A stretch of DNA of 64,000 nucleotides. It comes from Sarcomyxa edulis. Its lineage: Eukaryota > Basidiomycota > Agaricomycetes > Agaricales > Mycenaceae. Position numbers and translations under genes: made by a program. How positions within the stretch are numbered: position 1 is the stretch's first letter; the number at the start of each line of letters is the position of its first letter. The notes beneath the pieces were generated by a model. That model was not told the origin of the DNA. It did no database searches and was given only the letters and a program-made list of their open reading frames with translations. This document shows, one piece after another, positions 40,104 through 49,785 of the stretch. Location of the stretch: NCBI GenBank assembly GCA_009761415.1, contig QUOL01000014.1:124001-188000 (forward strand). The letters are read 5' to 3'.

Positions 40104-42046
40104 TCAGTCCATGTCATCATCTGAATCCGAATCCATATCCTCATCCTCATCCTCATCTTCACCCCTCCCATAAGGCCCCCACACCTTCCCCGGATCAAGC
40201 CCCAACATACTCCTCACAATCTCAAACTCCAGATCATTGGCACACACCGGCAACGCCAAATACTCCGCTCCGTCCAACTCATCTTCATATAGAGCCTCAA
40301 ACTCCCCATCCCCAAGCGCCGACTGTTCTCTCGCTTCGTCCATAACGCAGTCTAGTGCGAAGAGGACTTTACCTCCCTTGCGGAAGTAAAAGGATGCGTC
40401 AGTACGGTCGAAGGAGACGGCGGACGTAATGCGTTCGAGGGAAGGTACGATTGTTGGGTTCTTGAATACGCTGTAAATGGCGGCGAAGATGGCCTGATAG
40501 CCTCTGTAAAAGGATTTAAAGACTTGCGAGTGTAGTTGGGGAGGTATGTATCTCAGTGTGTTATCAAATGACTCGAGATCGAGGGGTTCTCCTCTCGTGA
40601 AGTCGTCCAAGGACATAGGCATTGTGTCCATCGTGAAACCTGAAGTACCTGTGGCATGTAGTGGTGAGTACTAAGTGGATCTTTCGTCTTCCCTGGAAGA
40701 GAGACAGTACTAATACTCACACATCAACCGAAACCTCATCCGCGGAGAAAGCCAACCCCCCGCACATTTCCCACAAGTACACCCCCACTTTCTCTGCACC
40801 AAATACTCCTCAACACTCCCTACTGCTACCACCACCCCCATAGCCCTCTTCAGAAACAACTCACTCAAGATCTCCGCCTCACTATATCCATTCCACCTCC
40901 CCAAGATGGTCTCCACAAACTCCCGACTCGACCGCATACTATCCTCCAACTTCTCCAACGGCGTCATCCCCTCCGAATTCTCGCGGTTCGTCAATCCATC
41001 GTCGCCGCCCACTCCGACCCCTAACGCGATCAACTCACGCAGGGCATGCACATTGCTCATACCAGCTGCGATGTATATCGGTGTGATACCGTTCTCATCG
41101 CGTTTACGGATGAGGGCGCCACTGGTGTCTTGTGCATTGATCGTTTGTATGATGGCTCGGACGGCTTCGTCGTTGATGGAGGCTATAGCGACATGGAGAG
41201 GGAATTGTTCGACGCGTTCTTCGTCGGTGAGAGTATGAGTGGGGGCATTTGAATTCGAATTGGAGCCGGTTCGTGTCTGTGTGGGGAATGTAGCATCGGC
41301 TTCGGGTGGAATTTGACGAGAGGGGTGTGACGGGTTGGGAGAGTACGCAAAGAAGGCTGTGCGTCCGATTCTACGAAAGTCGTTCTTTGGGAGACGAGAG
41401 ATCAGGGTGAGTCAAAGAATGAGTGGGTATATGCTACCTACCTTGCGAAAAAATGCGATTTGCTTTTCTTGCAAGACTTTTCTTTCATCAGCTGAAATGT
41501 GACCGATTGGGCATGGCCAGCAAACGATAAAGTCCCCTGGGAGAACGTGTTTGGACGCTACGAGTTGTTGTAAAGCCCATGAACCAATTCCTTTGTTGCG
41601 AACCTGCAAGATGTAATATATCGACTCCGCATAAATACTTTGTGTGGGAGGCGACTAACCGTCTCATCAACATCCATATTCTCCAAGTACACCAAAGTCC
41701 CCGGATTCAACTCGGTAGACCACACCCCCGTCCCCTTACAGTCCCCATCAGCAGTCAACCAAGGTCTGACATTCCCGTACTTATCAAAAACCTCTTGTGC
41801 TAATTGAAGCATCTCATCGCTCTCTTCATCCATGATTTCTATGAATTGTCCTCTGCATCTTCTACGGTCTATGAGCATGACTGAGAGTGTGCCTACGGGT
41901 TTGGAGGTGAATGTGGGGTGGGGGTGGGTGATTTTGAGGGTGATTCTTGTGAGGATGGTAGGGTGTTCTTCGTGTGGCGTTGATGTGATTTCAGCGGTGC
42001 ATTCGGAGGGGAGGATGTCGATATTTGAGGGTGATGAGGAGGACAT
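40104..42046 (-). CDS. Ankyrin-repeat protein with GNAT-like N-terminal part
   Basis: Four exons give a protein of about 560 residues. After MSSSSPSNIDILPSECTAEI, the N-terminal part reads like an N-acetyltransferase fold: GTLSVMLIDRRRCRGQFIEI, then NPGTLVYLENMDVDET and VRNKGIGSWALQQL, where RNKGIGSWAL resembles the acetyl-CoA loop (R/Q)xxGxG/A. The middle has ankyrin-like units (EQFPLHVAIASINDEAVRAI, NGITPIYIAAGMSNVHALRE, SEGMTPLEKLEDSMRSSREF). A cysteine cluster (WGCTCGKCAGGWLSPRMRFR then LMC) could bind zinc. The C-terminus is very acidic (GEDEDEDEDMDSDSDDDMD). Similar ankyrin proteins are common in Agaricomycetes. The joined GNAT part is my reading and needs a profile check. Role unknown. 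Confidence 0.7.
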
Positions 42047-42306
42047 GGTGTCTTTGAGATGAGTGGGTCTAGAGAAGAGTAGAGCAAGAATTGGGTGGTT
42101 CGAGGGACGCGTCGCGAATTTGAGTAGCTCCTAATTTAGTTCAGGCTTGGTTATTTTTAGCTTTCTTGCTGAACTGTCCGCTTTCGATTGGCCTAACTTG
42201 AAGGATATTCAGACGCTAGTACATGAAGAGAAAGGAACGAAGAGCTCTGATCTATCTTTGTCTATAATACATATCATAATTACTTCAGAAGACGACCAGA
42301 CAGTCT

Positions 42307-43389
42307 CTATCCCCTCCCTACAAACGGCGCTTCGGTGGCCCTGTCGCAACATAAGCACACACATGGTCGGTATAACATGAGTACGCACATTATATTCATA
42401 TCAAGAACCGTAACATCATTAGGCAGATTCGCGATATGCACAATCGTACTGGATACATGTTGAGGTTCGAACGTCGCTTCGGGGAGGAATTGACCGTTGG
42501 GTTGGAGGGACCCTAGAGAGTGGCGACCTCCCATTTCTGTGTGTGCGTTACCTGCAGGAGTCGAGTCGGACGTTGAGAGGTTGCGTGAAGAGAATTTAAG
42601 TAGGAAGAGATAATCACCAATGTCGATCTGCGTGCATGTGATACTATACTGACGCCCATCTAACGCCGTGCATTTCGTCAATCCTGTGATCGCGTTCTTG
42701 GAACAAGTGTAGGGGAAACTGAAAGGTCGAGGGACGCGAGATGAGACTGAGCCGTTGTTGATGATACGGCCTGTGGAGCGTTAATCAAAAATAGTAGATA
42801 CGGATAAGGTTCTGTGAGCTCACCACCAGGTGGGTGTTGTCTCTTGAAGATCTTGAATGCCTCTCGAGTACATAAGAATGGTCCGATGAGGTTCACATTC
42901 ATGACTCGTTGGAAAGTCTCAAGGGAGACTTCTTCGATAGGGACTTGGGGGGACCCAGTTCCTGCGTTCTGTAGTATGCCTACTCAGCCCATTGTACGAG
43001 ATCTGCGAGGAACAAATGCTTGCATTGAACAGAAGGTCCAAGAATCCTGATAGCCAGATCAACACCACCCACTGATCGATCAACTTGAAGGCTCACCAAA
43101 ATGCGCCAACGTCTGCCTAAACAAATCCTCCACGAACTCTTCATTCGTGACATCTCCCGCAACGATAAAGCATCTTTCCTGTGCAGGACATAGTTTGTAA
43201 GTCTCTTGCAGGTTCTCAAGACTCCTTGCTGTCAACACGACGTTCCAGCCTGCAGCTGAAAGTGCTATCGCGGTGGTGCGACCGATGCCTGCGATTCTTT
43301 GGATGAGTAGATGTACGACTGCGAGACGCTCACAGTCGATACGTACCACTGGAAGCACCTGTGATGATGGCAGTCTTGATCTTGGGCAT
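42307..43389 (-). CDS. Short-chain dehydrogenase/reductase 3 (SDR)
   Basis: A classical SDR of about 250 residues. Start [15 protein letters not shown] at 43389, completed to [20 protein letters not shown] across an intron. [20 protein letters not shown] follows; the Arg after strand 2 favours [25 protein letters not shown] and [20 protein letters not shown] follow. Catalytic serine is in [13 protein letters not shown] and Tyr-Lys is [26 protein letters not shown] follows, and the last exon adds the short conserved end [10 protein letters not shown] with TAG at 42307. A longer upstream start at 43512 is open but lacks support. It faces away from the small gene at 43654. Substrate unknown. Confidence 0.84.
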
Positions 43390-43653
43390 AAAAATAAAGC
43401 GCGAAGGTGAGTGCACGAGAAGAGTGATGGCAAAAAGCGTTTTGGTTCTACAAGTACTATCATCGGACCGAACTTCCATGATCTTCAGCCGAGACATCCG
43501 ACCTAATTTCAAATTTCAGCCACCCACTGGGCGTGAACGTGACCGCGACTCCCAACTGTTCCCCCTCTTCTTTGCTGTACCAGTTTGTCCGCCATCATCC
43601 AAATCCAATCCGTTATTTTACCCGGCGGATATTACACGAAAATATCGCCAGAA

Positions 43654-43969
43654 ATGCCCGGATTCACGCTCGATATCGCAAACATCGTTTCTAGCGTCTC
43701 TGATACTTTCTTCTTGCTCCTGAATACCCCTCTCGCACCCCCAGAGCCTCCGACAGATCCTAGTCGTCAGCCACCCATTCCTCTGAAGGACGTAGGATCT
43801 GGCGCTGTTGTGGAATCCTCACAGGGTACTTCTATATCTACAAACTCGACTATGAACTCGAATACCTCGCCGGTGAGTGCCTAAGTGCATGAATGGCCCA
43901 ACGATGTATTCATTGCAACGATTATAGAGAAGCTCTATGGGTGGTCATAACGATAACACTAGTTCCTGA
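43654..43969 (+). CDS. Small hypothetical protein (about 86 residues)
   Basis: Two possible exons: from ATG 43654 to about 43872 and a second from about 43928 to TGA 43969, with a GTGAGT donor and a TTATAG acceptor. The product starts MPGFTLDIANIVSSVSDTFF, is Pro- and Ser-rich in the middle, and ends SSMGGHNDNTSS. No family is recognised. A small secreted or signalling peptide, or a chance frame, are both possible. It sits 265 bp from the divergent SDR start. Confidence 0.4.
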
Positions 43970-45397
43970 ACGTCAATGATGTCACGGTCCGTTGGTTGGT
44001 ACATCGTACCCCCCTTTGCGCTGTGCTAATACATTTTCAACAACTGTAGACCCCACAGAGCTGTTCAGACGTCTTACCAGGATCGTCTTTCATATATACC
44101 CCTCCGTACCATCCCGGAACTGTAACCCCACGCCCGTGTTCTTGCTGTATCTGTATCCATATCACGTCATCTAACTGCCTATATATTCATTGTAATGAAA
44201 GTACTTCTCGTCGATGATTCAACGTACATGCCGTGCAGAGTTCGTGCTTCAAGGCACCTGGCAGAGCTCAGAATGAGCTCTACTTGCATGCACATGCAGC
44301 GGCTTCGTGCGGGTCTGTCGTTATTTTCTTTTCCATGGCATCGAAGAGGTATTAGGATCCCTAGTCATTAGTCCACAGACATCTCTCGATCGAGGATATC
44401 TCGTCTCTGTAGTCCGTTCAAATCGATATTATCATCCAGAAACGGTCATAGTCCCGCAGTGCATCCAAGCGTCGTCCAGAAATTGCTTCTCGGCGTTTTC
44501 CAAGCTGAAGCTGGATAAGACGTCGGGTTTCAGAAACCATCGAATAGACATAGAAGAGACGTCGATTCATAAACGGAGATCCAACAAAATGAGAGGATGA
44601 AAGGCAGCTAGAGAGTCGACCAAGCTTGTGCAAAGTCCATTCAGACGGTCTGGCGAATTGTGGAGTCCGAGCTCGAGGCGATGGAGCATATCGAGTGCGC
44701 GGGAGGACCTCGAACTGAACTAAGGAATTTCATCAAGTTCCTCCGTCAGAGCCAGAGAGGGTACATCGAAGCAAGACACGATAACGCAGGATTATGTAGA
44801 CTGAAAGAGGACTATGCAATACACCACATATCCAGCGCATAGACAGGGAGGTGGTGCACACAGGAAAGCACGCAAACAAGACTAACAGCCCATAGCACAA
44901 GCGGGAAGCAGGAATGCGATAGATAAGCAAGCCCCAGCAAAGGTCCCAGATCCAGAAGACGCAAGAACAGGGGACTAGACAGAAGACATGACAGAAAAGA
45001 CATGGCTTGACACAAACACGTTAAACTCCTGACGAGACCGGCAGTACAAGTACTACAAGCCAGTCGCACATATGGCGCAGGGTTGGAGGATCAAAGCGTA
45101 AGCACAGGCAGGAAGAACAGCAGGGAGCACAAGTAGACAGGGTTGTGAGAGCCAGCGAAGTCAACAACATCAAGGTAAGACCGGCCATCCTCTGGTACAC
45201 AACATGGAAGGGCACAAACCAAACAACGAGCAGACAGACGAGAGACATTCTCAAAAATGACAAGAACAAGACGAAGACAAAGTACCACGCCATAACAAGA
45301 CGGATCATCAAAATCAATGCAACTCGAGCAACACGTCTGATCTGAAAAAACAATGATCACGATATCTGATAAAGGCCAATCGGAGGCCCTTGACGAT

Positions 45398-45546
45398 CTT
45401 GGGAACGCGAAGAACGTGTAGGCTCGTCAGTACGTGCTGACTGGAAAATAGAGATATATAGACTTACGGGGGTATGGAATACCCGAGATCTGCGAACGTG
45501 TAGGCTCGTTAGTACATGCTGATTGGAAAGATGAAAGGAGACTTAC
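45398..45546 (-). repeat. Duplicated intron cassette with fungal branch sites
   Basis: Two related segments on the minus strand each read GTAAGT, then TACTAAC or TACTGAC, then CGAGCCTACACGTTC and an AG acceptor. Predicted introns are 45546-45490 (57 nt) and 45467-45398 (70 nt), separated by a 22-nt exon (45489-45468). The shared core (AATCAGCATGTACTAACGAG versus AGTCAGCACGTACTGACGAG) shows tandem duplication of an intron with its flank. Confidence 0.6.
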
Positions 45547-45693
45547 GGGGGTAGTGCCCCCGCACAAACGACCAACGGAATCGGAAGATGGAAAGTACTG
45601 GGCAGAATTATCTGATCAAAGCTGCGGCGATCCTTGGTCTTGATGTGTCTCTCAGATCGAAGGTCTTGCCGTTTGGTCTTGTGGTTTCTTGAG

Positions 45694-46816
45694 TTCAAGG
45701 TTGCCCGTTCCAGGAGGGGTCCAAGCGCCGTTGTCGAGCCCTCATAATGCGTCTTGTTGCTCCTTTCCTGGGTCGACGTCGAGTTCCAGGGTCTTGATGT
45801 CTTGCTCCTAAGGTCCTTACGGAGGCTCCAAGAGAGGATAGTTTGGGTGCAAGCGCCGTTGCGTCGATCCCTAGTCTTGACGTTCCTCTCCCGGGTCGAG
45901 GTCCAGTTCCATGGTCTTGATGGCTCGCTCCTGAGGTCCACGGTCTTGATCTTGAAGGCTCCAAGAGAGGATAGTGTGGGTGCAAGCGCCGTTGCGTCGA
46001 TCCCTAGTCTTGACGTTCCTCTCCTGGGTCGAGGTCGAGGTCCACGGTCTTCAGGTCACGCCCCTAGGTCGACGTCGAGGTCCATGTCCATGGTCTTGAT
46101 GGTTTCCTCCTAGGTCGATGTCTAGGTCTTGATGTTAAGGCTCCAGGAGAGGATAGTGTGGGTGCAAGCGCCGTTGCGTCGATCCCTAGTCTTGACGTTC
46201 CTCTCCCGGGTCGAGACCGAATTCCAGTCTTGAGGTCGCGCTCCTAGGTTGACGTCGAGGTCCATGTCCATGGTCTTGATGGTCTTGATGGCTCGCTCCT
46301 GAGGTCCACGGTCTTGATCTTGAAGGCCCCAAGAGAGGATAGTGTGGGTGCAAGCGCCGTTGCGTCGATCCCTAGTCTTGACGTTCCTCTCCTGGGTCGA
46401 GGTCGAGTTCCACGGTCTTGGCGAGTTCTCCTTGGTCCGACGTTCTTGGTCTTGATTACGATGGCTCCAAGAGAGGATAGTTTGGGTGCAAGCGCCGTTG
46501 CGTCGATCCCTAGTCTTGACGTTCCTCTCCCGGGTCGAAGTCCAGTTCCATGGTCTTGATGGCTCGCTCCTGAGGTCCACGGCCTTAAAGGCTCCAAGAG
46601 AGGATAGTGTGGGTGCAAGCGCCGTTGCGTCGATCCCTAGTCTTGACGTTCCTCTCCCGGGTCGAGTTCCACAGTCTTGAGGTTGACGTCGAGGTCCATA
46701 TCCATGGTTGTGGGTCGATGTCCATGGTCTTGATGACAAGGCTCCAGGAGAGGATAGTGTGGGTGCAAGCGCCGTTGCGTCGATCCCTAGTCTTGACGTT
46801 CCTCTCCCGGGTTGAG
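45694..46816 (-). repeat. Array of seven 77-bp repeats plus one degenerate copy
   Basis: Near-identical 77-bp cores at 45824-45900, 45957-46033, 46139-46215, 46325-46401, 46463-46539, 46590-46666 and 46740-46816, with a decayed copy at 45694-45780. On the plus strand each starts GGCTCCAAGAGAGGATAGTG and ends GGGTCGAG. Starts are spaced 133, 182, 186, 138, 127 and 150 bp, so spacers vary and the reading frame is not kept. Spacers are built of shorter AAGACCATGGACCTCGAC-like pieces. Confidence 0.9.
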
Positions 46817-47010
46817 GTCGAAGTCCTTGGTCTTGAAATATTCCACAAACCGAAGTCGCAATCCAGGTCGCCGGTCTTGAAATCGAAGGTCCACGGACAC
46901 AAAAACCAGAAATAACACAAAACAAATGCGGCTACGCAGGAAACATAATGCGTGCGATGAAGGAGAAAAACATAAAAAACATGAAAACAGTTTGCGAGAA
47001 TCGGAGTGGA

Positions 47011-47036
47011 CGTTGGATGGCCGAAGCCATCCAACG
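47011..47036 (-). repeat. Hairpin 1: 11-bp perfect stem with TTCG loop
   Basis: On the minus strand CGTTGGATGGC, loop TTCG, then GCCATCCAACG. As RNA this is an 11-bp stem closed by the very stable C(UUCG)G tetraloop. Confidence 0.85.
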
Positions 47037-47388
47037 AGGGAGGTATCTAGGTGGAATGTTGGGGAATCAACGATCTCGAAACAAGACGACAACCATGAAT
47101 GGAAGTACGCACCTCTTTGGTTGAGACCCTTTCCGCGAGCCGGCTATGTGAGATGACATCCTGAATGATACTTGTACAAGCAGAGAACGACAAGCGTCCG
47201 ACAATAGAGTAAACATAACATGGAAGAACGGCGAACAGCGACCACGCAGGGAACAAAATGCGTATAGGGAATGGATTGATCGAACACATAGCACTTCCAG
47301 ACACAGGGAAGGCACAGCGAACAGGGAGAAATGACAACACGAACAAAGGACAACAATCACAGGAAAGTGTTGCCGCGATCCGAAGGGG

Positions 47389-47414
47389 TGGCGGATGGCC
47401 GAAGCCATCCGCCA
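47389..47414 (-). repeat. Hairpin 2: 11-bp perfect stem with TTCG loop
   Basis: On the minus strand TGGCGGATGGC, loop TTCG, then GCCATCCGCCA. Same loop and inner stem as hairpin 1, with three outer pairs changed on both sides. Confidence 0.85.
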
Positions 47415-48417
47415 ATCAGAGGACTACAAAGAGTGTTGGGCGATTAGTTGACGAGAAAGTATGATATGAAGGAGAATGCACACCATCTATAAAGACACCC
47501 AGCCTTTACTTCCACACACAAACAGACGATCCAAGCTTCAAAATCCACATCGATAGCCTGATCCAACATTGATGATGATCACACAACAATCCAAGCCACA
47601 TAGTCCTGTGGGTGCGTCGATTCCTGTCTTTAGGTATCCAGCTATCGCCATCGTGAAGTTGTCAAAAGGCAGCGTCGTCGGATTTGTATCGCCGGCAATT
47701 CAAGCGGGGTTTGGGTGTAGGCCACATGGCGCAGTGGATGCGTTGGTCTTGAGATCTCCTGATGTCGCCAGGACTGATGTCCAAGAAGGCCGACGCAGAG
47801 CCCGAAGCGAGGAGACAATGAAACATGATCCTGGAGCGGCGGAGCCACTCAACAAAGGATGGGTATGAACATAAGATATAAGGAATCAGTGACACATGGG
47901 GCCACTGGAGGAGTGGCAAAGATTAGGAAAGTAGAACGAGAGGAGAGTGATCGAAGGACGTACTAATGACCAAGAAGGACAACACCCTTCACACAGATCT
48001 ACACACGACGACGATGCTTGAATCGATCAGAGACATGATGAGGGTAACAAGAACTCGAAGACAGATACAAAAGCGAGTGCCAACATGGAGAATGACACAC
48101 AGTGGCATGCGTGTGGGGAGTGGCACGAATTTTGAAAAAGGGTCCGGCGACCTTGCAAAGCCGCAGGATAGCAGATCAGTGGCCAAAATCACGAAATCTA
48201 AACACGATTGGCGCGATGGATTAGCGATGATGAAGAAATGAGAAGGAAGTTATGGAAAAACATACCTCTTCTTGTATATGTAGCCGAGATAATGAGGTCA
48301 TCAGAGGAGGTGGGGAGGTAGTGCTAGATTAGGGTAAAGGAGAGGCTAGAGGAAGAGAAGAACTGATGAGGGTTTGTGGTGGTAAGAAGTGGGAGGGTTG
48401 GGTAGAGCCTCCCGGCC

Positions 48418-48424
48418 TTTTATA
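48418..48424 (-). promoter_or_regulatory. TATA box, minus strand
   Basis: GGTATAAAAGG on the minus strand, followed about 30 nt later by a CT-rich stretch with CCACCACAAACC that could hold a start site near 48390. It fits as the promoter of the candidate minus-strand unit. Confidence 0.45.
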
Positions 48425-48581
48425 CCCCATTTCGGAGTTTTGATATTATTGAGTCTCCGCTGGTGTGCCACCAAGAGATTTGACGGTCCGGACTTGAGCC
48501 GAGACGATAACAAATGGGCAGCCTCCACTGAGGATAAGGAATGATGAGAATTCGAAAAAAGAAAGACCAAGCGGTGATGGG

Positions 48582-48608
48582 ACGTCCAAGACGTCCAAGA
48601 CGTCCACT
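48582..48608 (-). promoter_or_regulatory. Three tandem GACGTC palindromes
   Basis: Three 9-bp units, GACGTCCAA, GACGTCCAA and GACGTCCAC, lie about 160 bp upstream of the TATA box. The ACGT core is of the kind bound by bZIP factors. Binding is inference. Confidence 0.4.
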
Positions 48609-49785
48609 GCCCATGCGGCCCAAACTCTCGCCGGCGACACGTGCGAAACGTCATGCGAGCGGGCTGCGCAGAGTCATATGATGGTCTGAACACTAACACC
48701 TTGTTTCGTGGAGGTTTATCGAGAGGGACATAGATGTTCGTGGTATGGGTCCAAGTTTAGATCACCGGAATGGCCACAAAAAAGCGCTAGTGTCGGGGTG
48801 TTCCGGTTCCCATGATATGAGATAACCGTTATCGATGAGGATAATCAAACCGCCCTTGGAGCCATGTGAAGTGTGAAAGAAGGATACAGATTTCCAACAA
48901 ATAGCTTTCCCCATTTGGTATTTCGAGCATCACGTGATAGCTACGCGCTTGGGTCATGGTACTGCATTGAACCGCATCGCATCGACATCAGGGTCCTACG
49001 TGAGGTTACGTGAAGTGAAGGACGGACGTCCCATCTGATCTCGCAGCCTGGAGAACATTCAAGACACAGCAAGTCGATCTGACCCCCTCTGATTTGTGCA
49101 GTACCCATGAGCGGATAATTATGTTTCGAGTGCAACGTCGAACTATATCACCCTAGCTGGCAGGACTCAGTGAGAAAGTTCACCTCTTAGGCACATCTTT
49201 GATATTGCCACTCACCAGTAGTAGGACGCTTCGATTGATCATCGTAGTGCGAGGTTCAAGCTCTTCCGTATTTCCATACAAGAATTCAAATGTTGTGTAT
49301 CGTCAGAAAGAATTCATGGTTTGGAGGACGGAAAGGGATGGCTCGGAGACAAGCAAACTCTCCAGACTGAAAGAAGGGAACGCCTTGATTCTTGATAAAC
49401 TCCCATCCATAATTTCCGAATACCCTCTGCCAGAGATCAATATGAACATCTGAAGCTCTAAATTCAGAATGAACGCGGACCATAAGCAGTCTTCCCCTTT
49501 GCCATTTCCAAGAATCCATTGAGCAGCAAGAATCAATGGGCGCTACATAGCTCGCGAAGGTCGAATCTTCAGATATGCAGGAATTCAGTAGGACTAGCAT
49601 TTTCAATGCCGCTGTTTGATGCCTATCCGGGATATGCATCATGTTTTCGCCCCAAGTCTACGAAGAGTCCTCGAGAACAGGTACTCCAGCTGCAATAAGA
49701 TTTGACTCGCAAAGGCCAGTGAGTCTGACTCTGAGGTCGAGTTCGTGATGAAAAGAAGAGCCAAAAATAAATTTCTTCGATCGCG

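Larger units (their letters stand above)
44830..48395 (-). ncRNA. Candidate long structured non-coding transcription unit
   Basis: Inferred from several minus-strand signals that agree in direction: a TATAAAA box at 48424-48418; intron-like segments 48265-48198, 47963-47905, 47112-47047, 45546-45490 and 45467-45398 with consensus donors, the last two with TACTAAC and TACTGAC branch sites; two cUUCGg hairpins; and a repeat array whose spacing breaks any single frame. The 3' end is unknown. A degenerate protein gene or a non-autonomous mobile element are the main alternatives. No RNA evidence is available to me. Confidence 0.3.
43970..49785. other. 5.8-kb interval without a recognisable protein gene
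   Basis: Elsewhere the window carries a gene about every 2 kb, but here none of the reading frames shows a family, a codon pattern or conserved frame. The minus strand is pyrimidine-rich for most of 44.8-48.4 kb. The interval contains the 77-bp repeat array, duplicated intron cassette, paired hairpins and TATA box listed separately. From 48.4 to 49.78 kb only short chance frames are seen, besides the CDC123 promoter. Confidence 0.6.

Noticed and set aside
40004..40345. Pro/His-rich plus-strand frame of 113 codons
   Set aside because: It is antisense to the acidic tail of the ankyrin protein.
44812..45353. Leu/Val/Cys-rich minus-strand frames that resemble membrane proteins
   Set aside because: The hydrophobicity follows from T-rich DNA on that strand. 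Several frames look alike and none has family features.
45694..46816. Array considered as CRISPR-like
   Set aside because: Repeats of 77 bp with related, repetitive spacers in a eukaryotic genome do not fit CRISPR.
46122..46925. 267-codon minus-strand frame through the 77-bp array
   Set aside because: Repeat copies enter in different frames, so no single protein repeat is kept. Both strands are open here because of composition.
48310..48335. CTGATGA word, possible hammerhead ribozyme core (minus strand)
   Set aside because: No paired stem II followed by GAAA, and no flanking stems were found.
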